In this document: positions 27,262-36,323 of the stretch, one piece after another | Position numbering within the stretch: the first letter of the stretch is position 1 | Layout: each line of letters opens with the position of its first letter | From: Mycolicibacterium phocaicum | GTDB taxonomy: Bacteria > Actinomycetota > Actinomycetes > Mycobacteriales > Mycobacteriaceae | NCBI RefSeq assembly: GCF_010731115.1 | Contig: NZ_AP022616.1 | Span: forward strand, 124,001-188,000 | Direction: 5' to 3' | Length of the DNA stretch: 64,000 bases | Made by a program: the position numbers and the translations under genes | Notes under the pieces: generated by a model | Database searches by the model: none | Told to the model about the DNA's origin: nothing | What the model saw: the letters and a program-made list of their open reading frames with translations, nothing else

Positions 27262-27275
27262 CTGTCAACTGACAG
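27262..27275. promoter_or_regulatory. Operator candidate 2 (operon-proximal)
   Basis: CTGTC-AACT-GACAG, the second copy of the palindrome (here CTGTCA/TGACAG gives six pairs), 54 bases upstream of the first operon ATG at 27330. Confidence 0.72.
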
Positions 27276-27329
27276 GCCAGCGGTCACGGACGTCCCACGG
27301 CATGGCGATCAGAACGCAGGAGAGCACAC

Positions 27330-29312
27330 ATGGGCACTGCTGTATCGGTGGCGGACGCCACGCCCGTCGCCACCGTGTCGTCGAACCCGGACGCGGTGGC
27401 GACCGCGGCGGGCCTGCATGTCACGTTCCAGCGCAACGGCCGTGCGGTGCACGCGCTGCGCGGCGTCTCGCTGACTGTTCAACGCGGCGAAATCCTCGGC
27501 CTGGTGGGCGAATCAGGTTCGGGGAAGAGCGTATTGGGATTCGGCATGCTCGGGCTGCTGCCGGCGTCCGCCCGGATCGAGGGCACCATCTCCGTGGCCG
27601 GCTCGGACATGGTGCACGGTGACGCGAAGGCGCTGCGCAGGGTGCGCCGTCTCGATCTGGGCGCGGTATTCCAGGACCCGATGACGTCCCTGAACCCGAC
27701 CATGCGCATCGGGAAGCAGGTCGCCGAGGCGGCCGGCAGCGCCGACGAAGCGCTGCGGCTGCTGACGGCGGTCGGCATACCTGACCCGGCCCGGCGGATG
27801 CGTGCGTATCCGCACGAACTCTCCGGCGGCCTGCGGCAGCGCGTGATGATCGCCATCGCGATCGCGGGCTCGCCCGAACTCATCATCGCCGACGAACCGA
27901 CCACCGCCCTGGACGTCACCGTGCAGGCTCAGGTGCTCAGGCTGCTGCAACGGCTCCGCGACGAAATCGGTTGCAGCATCGTCTTCATCACCCACGACCT
28001 CGGGGTGGCGGCGCAGATCTCCGACCGCATCGCGGTGCTCTACGCCGGCCGGATCGCCGAAGTCGGCCCGGCCGGTGAGGTTTTGGGCGCACCGGCGCAT
28101 CCCTATACGCGCGGGCTGCTGCGGTCACGGCTGACGCTGGACACCGTCCGTGGCCGTCGGCTGGCGGCGATGCCGGGTTCGGTGCCGAGCCCGCTGTCAC
28201 CGCTACCCGGATGCGCTTTCAGCCCGCGCTGTGACCAAGCCACCGACGACTGTGAGAAGTCTTCTCCCGAGCCGGCTTCCGTCGGACCCGGACGGGTCAG
28301 CGCCTGTCTGCTCACCCCCGGGCAGCTGGTGCACGACCCGGCAGCGGAGCTCGATGCCGCGCCGGAACCTGTTGCCGCACAATCGGTCGGCCCGGCCGCC
28401 GCGGACCAACCCGCTGCCGTCACCGTGACCGACGTGACCAAGACCTTCACCGTGGCGCCGCGCGGCAGACTCCAGGCGCTGCGCGGCGTGACGCTGCGGG
28501 TGGGGCACGGCGAGTCGGTGGCCTTGGTAGGGGAGAGCGGTTCGGGAAAATCCACGCTGCTGCGGGTGATCGCCGGCCTGGAGAAGGCGACGACGGGCAC
28601 GGTCGAGGTGGTCGGGGAGCAGCGCCCGCAGATGGTGTTTCAGGACGCCGGCGCGTCACTCACGCCGTGGCTGTCGGTCGGCGAGCTGATCGCAGAACGA
28701 CTGCGCGGCAGGAAACTCTCGCGGACCGCGCGCCGCGACGCTGTCATCGAGGTGCTCGACCGGGTGGGTTTGCCTGCGGAAGTGGCGAAGTCACGCGCCG
28801 GTCAGCTGTCGGGCGGTCAGCGCCAGCGGGTTTCGCTGGCCCGCGCCACCGTCGTCCCGCCCGCGGTGCTGTTGTGCGACGAACCCACGAGTGCCCTGGA
28901 CGTGTCCCTGGCCGCCTCGGTGCTCAACCTGATCGGCGACCTGCGCCGCGGTCTGGACATGTCCGTGGTGTTCGTGACGCACGACCTGTCGGTGGCCCGT
29001 GTGGTCGCCGATCGCATCGCCGTGATGTACCTGGGCCGCATCGTGGAGATCGGGCCGGCCGAAGACGTCATCGGAAATCCGACGCACCCGTACACCCGCG
29101 CGCTGGTCGACGCGATCCCCGACCTCGGCCGCGAATCACGGGTATTGCCAGGCGAACCGGCGAGCCCGCTGTCCCCGCCGCCCGGGTGTGCGTTCCATCC
29201 GAGATGCCCGGTCGCGGTCGACGCCTGCAGCGGTGACGAACTCGATGTCCGGCTCGTGGGCAAATCCGGTGGCGCACACCAGGTTGCCTGTATCGAAGAG
29301 AAGGTGCGCTGA
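27330..29312 (+). CDS. Dipeptide/nickel-type ABC importer, fused double ATPase (DppD-DppF in one chain)
   Basis: 660 residues with two complete ABC cassettes. Cassette 1: Walker A GESGSGKS at 60-67, signature LSGGLRQRV, Walker B ELIIADEPTTALD. Cassette 2: Walker A GESGSGKS at about 402-409, signature LSGGQRQRVSLARA, Walker B AVLLCDEPTSALD. Each ends with an oligopeptide-type cysteine motif (GCAFSPRCDQATDDC and GCAFHPRCPVAVDAC). It powers the importer formed with the two permeases and the lipoprotein receptor encoded next. Its stop overlaps the next ATG (TGATG). Confidence 0.95.
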   Translation: MGTAVSVADATPVATVSSNPDAVATAAGLHVTFQRNGRAVHALRGVSLTVQRGEILGLVGESGSGKSVLGFGMLGLLPASARIEGTISVAGSDMVHGDAKALRRVRRLDLGAVFQDPMTSLNPTMRIGKQVAEAAGSADEALRLLTAVGIPDPARRMRAYPHELSGGLRQRVMIAIAIAGSPELIIADEPTTALDVTVQAQVLRLLQRLRDEIGCSIVFITHDLGVAAQISDRIAVLYAGRIAEVGPAGEVLGAPAHPYTRGLLRSRLTLDTVRGRRLAAMPGSVPSPLSPLPGCAFSPRCDQATDDCEKSSPEPASVGPGRVSACLLTPGQLVHDPAAELDAAPEPVAAQSVGPAAADQPAAVTVTDVTKTFTVAPRGRLQALRGVTLRVGHGESVALVGESGSGKSTLLRVIAGLEKATTGTVEVVGEQRPQMVFQDAGASLTPWLSVGELIAERLRGRKLSRTARRDAVIEVLDRVGLPAEVAKSRAGQLSGGQRQRVSLARATVVPPAVLLCDEPTSALDVSLAASVLNLIGDLRRGLDMSVVFVTHDLSVARVVADRIAVMYLGRIVEIGPAEDVIGNPTHPYTRALVDAIPDLGRESRVLPGEPASPLSPPPGCAFHPRCPVAVDACSGDELDVRLVGKSGGAHQVACIEEKVR

Positions 29313-30181
29313 TGGCCATCGCGATCCCCGCCCCGAGTCTCACCCGCGGTCGCGGTCGGCTGCGCCTGGCGCTGCCGCAATCCCGGTCGCTGATCATCAA
29401 CCGGCTGGGATTCGCGCTCGTGATCCTGCTGACGATGGCCGTCGTCGCGGTGCCGCTGCTGGCTCCGCACGACCCGCTGATCCCGGTAGGGATGCCGCTG
29501 CAGGCACCGGGCGAGCACGGGTTCCTGCTCGGCACCGACAGTGTCGGGCGCGACATCCTGTCCCGGGTGCTCTATGGGGCCCGGTCGAGTTGGTTGGCCG
29601 CGCTGGCGGTGGTGGCGCTGGGCCTGCTGATCGGCGGGCTCGTGGGACTGGTCGCCGGGGCGGCCGGCGGCTGGATCGATTCGGCGCTGATGCGCATCAC
29701 CGACGGCTTCCTGTCCCTGCCTGCTCCGGTGCTGGCGATCGCCGTGGTCGCGGCGCTGGGACCGAGCTTCCTGCACACCCTGATCGCGGTGTCCATCGTG
29801 TGGTGGCCGTTCTACGCCCGGCTGGTGCGCGGGGAGGTGGCGCGACTGGCCGCGCGCCCGCACATGGAGGCCGCAAAGCTGGCCGGCGTCAGCCGATTTC
29901 GGCTCGCAGGCCGGCACCTGCTCCCCGGCGCGGTGCCCAACGCGCTGGTCGCCGCGAGCCTGGACATCGGCACGCTGATCCTGACCCTGGCCGGCCTGTC
30001 CTTCCTCGGCCTCGGTCAGGCCGCGCCGGCGCCGGAGCTCGGCGCCGACTCCGCGCGCAACCTGAGTTACTTCCTGCAGCAGTGGTGGATACCGGTCATG
30101 CCGGGACTGGGGGTGTTGGTGCTGGCCCTGGTCGCCAACATCTCCGGCGACTGCCTGCGCAACTTGATGAAGACGACGTAG
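29312..30181 (+). CDS. ABC importer permease, DppC type
   Basis: 289 residues with about six membrane segments. GFLLGTDSVGRDILSRVLYGARSSW is the DppC/OppC family signature, and the EAA loop EAAKLAGVSRFRLAGRHLLPGAVPN contacts the ATPase. The gene overlaps the ATPase gene by one base. Here the DppC-type gene precedes the DppB-type gene, the reverse of most dpp/opp operons. Confidence 0.94.
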   Translation: MAIAIPAPSLTRGRGRLRLALPQSRSLIINRLGFALVILLTMAVVAVPLLAPHDPLIPVGMPLQAPGEHGFLLGTDSVGRDILSRVLYGARSSWLAALAVVALGLLIGGLVGLVAGAAGGWIDSALMRITDGFLSLPAPVLAIAVVAALGPSFLHTLIAVSIVWWPFYARLVRGEVARLAARPHMEAAKLAGVSRFRLAGRHLLPGAVPNALVAASLDIGTLILTLAGLSFLGLGQAAPAPELGADSARNLSYFLQQWWIPVMPGLGVLVLALVANISGDCLRNLMKTT

Positions 30182-30192
30182 GTGGGTGAAAC

Positions 30193-31197
30193 ATGAAGAC
30201 CTTCGTGGCCTCGCGGTTGGGGTCGATGGTGGCCATTTTGGTGGCCCTCACGGCGGTGATGTTCGTCCTGCAGAACATCTCGCCACTGGATCCGGTGAAG
30301 GCCCAACTGGGCGCACAGGCCTCGGCCGATGCCGTGGCGGCACGGCGCGCGGCGCTGGGACTGAATGACCCTGTGCTGGTGCAGTTCTGGCACTACCTGT
30401 CCGGTGCCGCGACCGGGGATCTGGGCACGTCGTACCGGACTCGGCACGCGGTGATGTCCGACCTCGGCTCGTTCGTCCCGGCAACCTTGGAACTGGCACT
30501 CGCCGGCATGCTGATCGCCGTCGTCCTCGCGGTGCTGCTGGCGTTCAGCACGACCCTGAAATGGCGCGGCGCCAATGTGCTTCGGGCAGTGCTGTTCACG
30601 GGTTCCGCGGCGCCCATGTTCCTACTCGGCATCCTCGGCCTCATCGTCTTCTATCAAGACCTGGGCTGGGTACCGGCGGGCGGCCGCAGTGCCGTGCCGA
30701 GTCCGCCGACGGGGCCGACGGGCATGCTCACCGTCGACGGTCTGCTGAACGGTCGGCTCGATGTCGTGGCCGACGCCGCGCACCACCTGATCCTGCCGGC
30801 GTTCGTCATCGCGATCGGCCCAGCCGTCGCGATCGGCCGCGTCCTGCGCAGCAGCCTGCTGGCCGACATCGACAGCGACTACGCGCGGACGGCCCGCGCC
30901 AAGGGACTGTCCGAGACCCGCATCTTGGCCAGGCATGTGCTGCGCAACTCGGTCGGCGCTGCCCTGTCGATGACGGGACTTCAAGTGGGCCTGATGTTCT
31001 CGGGTGTGTTGGTGGTCGAGCAGGTGTTCGGCTGGCCCGGCATCGGGCAGTACGTCGCGCAGAGCATTCCCGTGGCGGATTTCCCGGCGATCGCCGGGGT
31101 CACGCTGATGCTCGGCGCGCTCTACGTCGTCATCAACACAGTGGTGGACCTGCTGCAGGCCGCCGCTGATCCGCGTATCGCAGTCACAGGAGGTTAA
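30193..31197 (+). CDS. ABC importer permease, DppB type
   Basis: 334 residues, about six membrane segments. The N-terminal VASRLGSMVAILVALTAVMFVLQNISPLDPVKA and the EAA-type loop ARTARAKGLSETRILARHVLRNSVGAALS are typical of DppB/OppB/NikB. It forms the membrane channel with the preceding permease. The TAA stop is immediately followed by the GTG of the hydrolase gene, with AGGAGG just before the stop serving as its ribosome site. Confidence 0.94.
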   Translation: MKTFVASRLGSMVAILVALTAVMFVLQNISPLDPVKAQLGAQASADAVAARRAALGLNDPVLVQFWHYLSGAATGDLGTSYRTRHAVMSDLGSFVPATLELALAGMLIAVVLAVLLAFSTTLKWRGANVLRAVLFTGSAAPMFLLGILGLIVFYQDLGWVPAGGRSAVPSPPTGPTGMLTVDGLLNGRLDVVADAAHHLILPAFVIAIGPAVAIGRVLRSSLLADIDSDYARTARAKGLSETRILARHVLRNSVGAALSMTGLQVGLMFSGVLVVEQVFGWPGIGQYVAQSIPVADFPAIAGVTLMLGALYVVINTVVDLLQAAADPRIAVTGG

Positions 31198-31854
31198 GTG
31201 CCGAAACAGCCGCTCATCGTAGGTAATCCCGTCCTGGTCGTCGTCGACATGCAGGAGTCCGGCGACATGCCGGCCGAGGTGGTCGGCATCGAGCACATGG
31301 CCGGTTACGACGGCCGGATCGCCCGGGCTCAGCGCCTGATCGCCGCCGCCCGCGCCGCGCGGATCCCGATCGTGTTCTTCCAGGAAGTGCACCGCCCCAA
31401 CGGCATCGACTTCGGCCGCGAGCTCGACGGCGCCGAGGGAGAGCACTGTGTGGACGGCCGGCCGGGCACACCGCTGCATCCGGCGCTGCTGCCCGAACTC
31501 GACGGCCCCAACAACGAATTCCACATCGTCAAACGCCGCTATTCCGGTTTCATCGGAACGGATTTCGAGATCGTCCTGTCGGGCCTGCGGGCGTCGACGC
31601 TCATCCTCATCGGCGGGCTCACCGACGTCTGCGTGCACTACACCTTCGCCGATGCGCACCAGCGGGACTTCTACGTCCGCGTCGTGACTGATTGTGTCGG
31701 CGGCTCGTCGACGTATCGCCACGACGCCGCCCTGGATGCCATGGAGTACCTGCAGGCCGGTGCCATGCGCACGACCGACGAGATCATCGCCGCCTTTTCC
31801 GATCTGTGTCCGCCCGAACTGTCCAACCCCGCCCTCGAAGGAGCTGCCCGATGA
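31198..31854 (+). CDS. Isochorismatase-family cysteine hydrolase
   Basis: 218 residues from GTG 31198. The catalytic triad of the family is visible: Asp17 (LVVVDMQE), Lys in FHIVKRRYSGF, and Cys in GGLTDVCVHYTFADAH. Members include N-carbamoylsarcosine amidohydrolase, biuret hydrolase and ureidoacrylate hydrolase, which cleave carbamoyl-type C-N bonds. In this operon it is a reasonable candidate for hydrolysing a carbamoyl intermediate. It lies between the permease and receptor genes and overlaps the latter by 4 bp (ATGA). Exact substrate unknown. Confidence 0.88.
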   Translation: MPKQPLIVGNPVLVVVDMQESGDMPAEVVGIEHMAGYDGRIARAQRLIAAARAARIPIVFFQEVHRPNGIDFGRELDGAEGEHCVDGRPGTPLHPALLPELDGPNNEFHIVKRRYSGFIGTDFEIVLSGLRASTLILIGGLTDVCVHYTFADAHQRDFYVRVVTDCVGGSSTYRHDAALDAMEYLQAGAMRTTDEIIAAFSDLCPPELSNPALEGAAR

Positions 31855-33458
31855 TGAAGAGCCACAAGGTCCCCGGTCGTGCCCGTAGCGGCTGGCGGAT
31901 CGCCGCGGCCAGTGCCGCCGTGATGCTGACGCTGAGCGGTTGCGGCGGTTCGAATTCCGGCGGCGGCACCCCCAATGCCGCGCCCACCGACAAGGTTCTG
32001 CACCTGTCGTTCCTGCAGGACCCGGGGCAGCCGCCGGACCCTGACATCTACTACGCGGGCCAAGGTCTGTTGCTGACGACCAACACCTACGAAGGTCTGC
32101 TGCAGTACAAGGCCGGTGTCGACAAGGCCGTCCTGGAACCGCTACTGGCCACGAGCTGGACGGCATCGCCGGACAACAAGGTGTTCACGTTCAAGCTCCG
32201 TGAGGGCGTCAAGTTCCATGACGGCACACCGTTCACGTCGCCGGCGGTCAAGGCGTCGTTCGATCGCCGGGTGGCCGTCAACCAGGGCCCGGCCTACATG
32301 GTCAAGGACGTGGAATCGGTCACGACGCAAGGGGATTACGGCGTCACCATCACGCTGAAGGCACCCAACTCGGCGTTCCTCGATTACCTCGCATGTCCGT
32401 ACGGTCCCCGCATGCTCAGCCCCGAAGGCCTGAAGAAGAACGCCGGCGCCGACAACGCGCAGGGTTACCTGACCACTCACGATCTGGGCACCGGTCCATT
32501 CGTGCTGACCGACGCCCAGGTGGGCTCGCACTACGCGCTGGCCGCCTTCCCCGAGTACTGGGGCACCAAGCCGTATTTCGAGAAGGTTGAGCTTCCGGTC
32601 ATCACCGACGTATCGGCGCAGCAGCTGCAGTTCAACAACGGCCAAGTGGCCGCGATCCTGCACGACCTGCCGTCCTCGGCGGTCCAGTCCTATCTGAACA
32701 ACAAGTCGTTCACCAACTACTCACTGCCGACCATGATGTCGAACTACGCGTACATCAACCCGCGCAAGGGCATGATGACCGACGCCAAGAACCGGACCGC
32801 GGTGATGCAGGCGATCGACATCGACGAACTGGTGAAGCAGACGTACTTCGGGCGCGGCAAGAAGGCCGAGCAGATTTACCCGCCGAACATGATGGCCGCC
32901 GAATACGGCAAGCAATCGGTCCCGCATGATGCGTCGGCGCTGTCCGCCATCGCCGGCAAGCTGCCCGCCGATCAGAAGACCGTGACCATCGGCTATGACT
33001 CGAGCAACCCCGATAACCAGTTGATCGGCAACCTGATTCAGACTCAGCTGGCCGCGGCGGGCCTGACCGCCAAGGTGCAGGCGTACCCCACGTCGGAGAT
33101 CTACGGCTGGGTCGGCACCGACGGGCAGGCCGCGCCGGAGATCATGACGTATCTCGGCTGGCCCGATGCGCCGTCGCCGTACACCTGGGGCCACATCTCC
33201 TGGGATGCAGACGGCGGACTCAACTTCTTCGGGTGCTCGGCGCCGCCGGTCACAGCGGCACTGGCCGCGGGACTGCCGACCGATTCGGAGGCCGATTTCT
33301 CCACGGCCGGTGTGGAAGCGGTCAAGACCGGATGCTGGCTCAACATCGCCGACGTGAACGACTTCATGGTGGCCCAGCCGTGGCTCAAGGGCGTCGAACA
33401 GGCACACGTGGTCACCAACCCAAATTCGCTGCGCCTGAACGCCCTTTCGGTCGGCTGA
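31851..33458 (+). CDS. ABC importer substrate-binding lipoprotein (SBP family 5)
   Basis: 535 residues. The signal peptide ends in a lipobox, LTLSGC, with the lipidated Cys at about residue 34, so the mature protein is anchored outside the cytoplasmic membrane. The family 5 pattern is clear: LEPLLATSWTASPDNKVFTFKLREGVKFHDGTPFTSPAVKASFDR. It captures the substrate for the DppBC-type channel. Family 5 receptors bind peptides, nickel and various other solutes, so the ligand is inferred from neighbours to be a ureide. ATGA overlap with the gene before, TGATG with the one after. Confidence 0.94.
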   Translation: MMKSHKVPGRARSGWRIAAASAAVMLTLSGCGGSNSGGGTPNAAPTDKVLHLSFLQDPGQPPDPDIYYAGQGLLLTTNTYEGLLQYKAGVDKAVLEPLLATSWTASPDNKVFTFKLREGVKFHDGTPFTSPAVKASFDRRVAVNQGPAYMVKDVESVTTQGDYGVTITLKAPNSAFLDYLACPYGPRMLSPEGLKKNAGADNAQGYLTTHDLGTGPFVLTDAQVGSHYALAAFPEYWGTKPYFEKVELPVITDVSAQQLQFNNGQVAAILHDLPSSAVQSYLNNKSFTNYSLPTMMSNYAYINPRKGMMTDAKNRTAVMQAIDIDELVKQTYFGRGKKAEQIYPPNMMAAEYGKQSVPHDASALSAIAGKLPADQKTVTIGYDSSNPDNQLIGNLIQTQLAAAGLTAKVQAYPTSEIYGWVGTDGQAAPEIMTYLGWPDAPSPYTWGHISWDADGGLNFFGCSAPPVTAALAAGLPTDSEADFSTAGVEAVKTGCWLNIADVNDFMVAQPWLKGVEQAHVVTNPNSLRLNALSVG

Positions 33459-34288
33459 TGGCCACTCTGGTCGGCGAGCCCGGGGTCCGGCGGATCATTC
33501 TGCTGACCCTGGGCTGGGAGGAGCTGCCGAAGTCGGTGTCGGTGTACGGCGCACCGCCCGAGGAGCGCATGCGGGAACCGGTGCCGGGCGTGCTGCTGCA
33601 GACCGACGGTGGTTGGGTGTTGCTCGACACCGGATTCAACACCGCGCTCGTGCGCGACCCGGCGCTCTACCGGCGGTTCTTCCCGACCGTCGAGTACCGC
33701 CCGGTGCTGCCCGGACCGGGCGAGCCGATCGAGCAGCGACTGGCGGAGGTCGGGGTGGATTTCGATGAGATCCACACCGTCGCCGTCAGTCATCTGCATC
33801 ACGACCATGCCGGCGGGCTCAAGCTGTTCGCCGGCAAGGTCCCGGTGCACGCGCAGCGTCGTGAACTCGAGTACGGACTGTCGAATCACCCTGAACCCGA
33901 ACGCAATGCGATCAATCGTATCGACTTCGACGATCCGAACATCGAATGGCAGCTGGCCGACGGGGAAGCCGAGATCGCCCCGGGTATCACCGCGGTGCCG
34001 ACCTACGGGCACACGCCGGGGCACCAGAGCTTCGTCGTCGAACTCGACCAGTCCGTGGGCGGTGACGGCTTCGTGTTCGCGTTCGACGCTGCCGACCTCA
34101 CGGAGAACATCGAGCACGAGCTCGCCATCGGCGGGTTCATCGACGTCGACCCGCAGGACACCATCGAGCCGATCCGCCGACTCAAGAAATTGGCTGTCGA
34201 CAGGGGGTTTCAGCTGATTCCCGGCCATGACCCGCATGTGTGGCCCGAGCTCACCCAGCATTTTCACCACAGGTTCGGTGCGCCGTGA
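33458..34288 (+). CDS. Metallo-beta-lactamase-fold hydrolase (N-acyl homoserine lactonase-like)
   Basis: 276 residues. The zinc motif HLHHDH is in AVSHLHHDHAGG at about 110-120, followed by a metal-binding His in TYGHTPGHQ and the Asp in FAFDAAD; a last His is in IPGHDPHVW. The order matches AttM/AiiB-type lactonases. In this operon it might open a ring or cleave a lactone or ester made by the oxygenase. Start overlaps the previous stop (TGATG), as does its own stop with the allantoinase gene. Confidence 0.88.
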   Translation: MATLVGEPGVRRIILLTLGWEELPKSVSVYGAPPEERMREPVPGVLLQTDGGWVLLDTGFNTALVRDPALYRRFFPTVEYRPVLPGPGEPIEQRLAEVGVDFDEIHTVAVSHLHHDHAGGLKLFAGKVPVHAQRRELEYGLSNHPEPERNAINRIDFDDPNIEWQLADGEAEIAPGITAVPTYGHTPGHQSFVVELDQSVGGDGFVFAFDAADLTENIEHELAIGGFIDVDPQDTIEPIRRLKKLAVDRGFQLIPGHDPHVWPELTQHFHHRFGAP

Positions 34289-35580
34289 TGGAGTGCGTAC
34301 TGCGCGCCGACCGGGTGCTCGTCGACGGTCACCAGGTCCCGGCCGCCGTCGGGATCGACGGTGGCCGCATCGCATTCGTCGGCGAGGTCGACGCCGATTG
34401 CGCTGCGGTGGAAGACCTCCGGTTGCCCGAATCGGTGGTACTGCTGCCGGGTTTCGTCGACACGCATGTCCACATCAACGACCCGGGTACCGACTGGGAG
34501 GGGTTCGAGACCGCCACCGCGGCGGCGGTCGCGGCGGGCATCACCACGGTGGTGGACATGCCACTGGACTGCGACCCGGTGACCACGAGCGTCGCGGCGC
34601 TCGACACCAAAAAGGCCGCGGCAGAGGGTAATTGCCACGTCGACGTCGGCTACTGGGCCGGGGTGGTGCCCGATAACCTGGACCGCCTGGCCGATCTGGC
34701 GCGGGCCGGGGTGCGCGGCTTCAAGTGTTTTCTCGCGGACTCGGGCAACCCGAATTTTCCGCACCTGAGCCCGCCGCAATTCCGGGACGCCATGGCGTGC
34801 GTCGCCGAACTGGGGTCGGTGCTGCTGGTCCATGCCGAAAGTAACCGGGTGATCGATGCCGGGCCACTGCCGTCCGGCCGGGAATACCGGTCGTTCCTGG
34901 CGTCGCGACCCGACGCCGCCGAAGACGACGCCGCGGCCTTGGTGATCGACGCCGCGGCGGCGACCGGGGCCCGGGCACACATCGTGCACGTCTCCAGCGC
35001 CACGGTGCTGGTCAGGTTGGCCGAGGCCAAGCGCGCCGGGATTCCGGTGACGGCCGAAACCTGCCCGCATTACCTGACATTCGCCGCCGAGGCGGTGCCG
35101 GACGGCGGCACCGAATTCGCCTGCTGCCCACCCGTGCGGGACGGTGCCAACCGCGAACTGCTGTGGTCCGCGCTGCACGACGGCACCCTGGACCTGGTGG
35201 TGTCCGACCATTCGCCATGCGCGCCGCAGCTCAAGGGCGACGGGGATTTCGGGCGGGCATTCGGCGGGATCAGCTCCTTGCAGCTCAGCCCGCGCGCGGT
35301 GTGGACGCAGGCCGCCGTACGTGGCTTCGGGCTGGCCGATCTCAGCCGGTGGATGTCGGAACGCCCCGCCGCACTGGCCGGTTACCCCGATCGAGGGCGG
35401 ATCGCGGTGGGGCTGCGGGCCGACCTATGTGCCTTCGATCCTGGTGCCCTCGACACCGTCCGGGCGACGACGCTGCGGCACCGGCATCCGGTCAGCCCGT
35501 ATGAGGGTGTCGCGCTGCGCGGTTCGGTACTGCAGACCTGGGTCGCCGGCGTGCCGGCGTTGGTGGGGGAGCCGGCATGA
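34288..35580 (+). CDS. allB: Allantoinase (cyclic amidohydrolase)
   Basis: 430 residues. All binuclear metal-site elements are present: His60-x-His62 (DTHVHINDPG), the carbamylated Lys146 (GFKCFL), His182 (VHAE), His234 (HIVHVSS) and Asp307 (VSDHSP). DPGTDWEGFETATAAAVAAGITTVVDMPLDCDP separates allantoinases from dihydroorotases and hydantoinases. It hydrolyses allantoin to allantoate in the cytoplasm. It overlaps the racemase-like gene by 4 bp. A related hydantoinase specificity cannot be excluded from sequence alone, but the allantoicase two genes later supports the call. Confidence 0.92.
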   Translation: MECVLRADRVLVDGHQVPAAVGIDGGRIAFVGEVDADCAAVEDLRLPESVVLLPGFVDTHVHINDPGTDWEGFETATAAAVAAGITTVVDMPLDCDPVTTSVAALDTKKAAAEGNCHVDVGYWAGVVPDNLDRLADLARAGVRGFKCFLADSGNPNFPHLSPPQFRDAMACVAELGSVLLVHAESNRVIDAGPLPSGREYRSFLASRPDAAEDDAAALVIDAAAATGARAHIVHVSSATVLVRLAEAKRAGIPVTAETCPHYLTFAAEAVPDGGTEFACCPPVRDGANRELLWSALHDGTLDLVVSDHSPCAPQLKGDGDFGRAFGGISSLQLSPRAVWTQAAVRGFGLADLSRWMSERPAALAGYPDRGRIAVGLRADLCAFDPGALDTVRATTLRHRHPVSPYEGVALRGSVLQTWVAGVPALVGEPA

Positions 35581-36323
35581 GAATCCTGGTGCTCAACCCG
35601 AACACCTCGGCCGCGATGACCGCCGAGATTGCGGCCGCCGCGCGCTCTGTGGCGCATGCGGACACCGAGATCGTCTGCACGTCGCCGTATTTCGGGGCGG
35701 CAGCCATCGACTCGTCCGCCGAGAGCTACCTGTCCGCGGTCGGGGTGATGGACGTCGTGGCCCGGCTGACCCGGGCCGGTGACTTCGACTTCGATGCCGT
35801 CGTGCTCGCCGGATTCGGTGAACACGGCCGCGATGCCCTCGCCGAGATGCTGACGGTGCCGGTGTTCGACATCGCCGAATGCGCCGCGCACGTCGCGCAT
35901 CTGATCGGCCGGCGGTTCTCGGTGATCACCACCCTCGCCCGGTCGATCCCGCCGATCGAGGACCGGCTGCTGCTGGCCGGCCTGAACGCGCACTGCGCCT
36001 CGGTCCGCGCCTGCGGCCTGAGCACGGCGGACGTGGACGCCGACCCCGCCGGCGCCGTACAGGCGATCGTCGACGAAGCGGCGCGCGCCGTCAGCGCGGA
36101 CGGCGCCGACGTGATCTGCCTGGGGTGCGCCGGGATGGCGGGAGTGACGGCGGCGATCTCGGCCAAACTCGGGGTGCCCGCGGTCGACGGGGTGTCCGCC
36201 GCCGTGGCCCTCGCGCAGGCTGTCGTCGGGCTGGGGCTGTCCACCAGCAAGGCCGGCGTGTTCGCGCCGGGCCCGGACAATCCACGCAGCCACTGGCCGC
36301 TGTCGGAAGCGCTGGGCCTATGA
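35577..36323 (+). CDS. Asp/Glu/hydantoin racemase-family protein (allantoin racemase-like, one catalytic Cys missing)
   Basis: 248 residues. The opening MRILVLNPNTSAAMT and LGCAGM are family signatures (HyuE, HpxA). The family uses two cysteines, near positions 79 and 184 in the Klebsiella HpxA enzyme. Here Cys184 is present (VICLGCAGM), but position 79 is Gly (VVLAGFGEHG). A two-base racemase would then lack one base, so it may act by another mechanism, on another substrate, or as a lyase-type relative. If active, it would equilibrate allantoin enantiomers for the stereospecific allantoinase. ATGA overlaps on both sides. Confidence 0.87.
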   Translation: MRILVLNPNTSAAMTAEIAAAARSVAHADTEIVCTSPYFGAAAIDSSAESYLSAVGVMDVVARLTRAGDFDFDAVVLAGFGEHGRDALAEMLTVPVFDIAECAAHVAHLIGRRFSVITTLARSIPPIEDRLLLAGLNAHCASVRACGLSTADVDADPAGAVQAIVDEAARAVSADGADVICLGCAGMAGVTAAISAKLGVPAVDGVSAAVALAQAVVGLGLSTSKAGVFAPGPDNPRSHWPLSEALGL

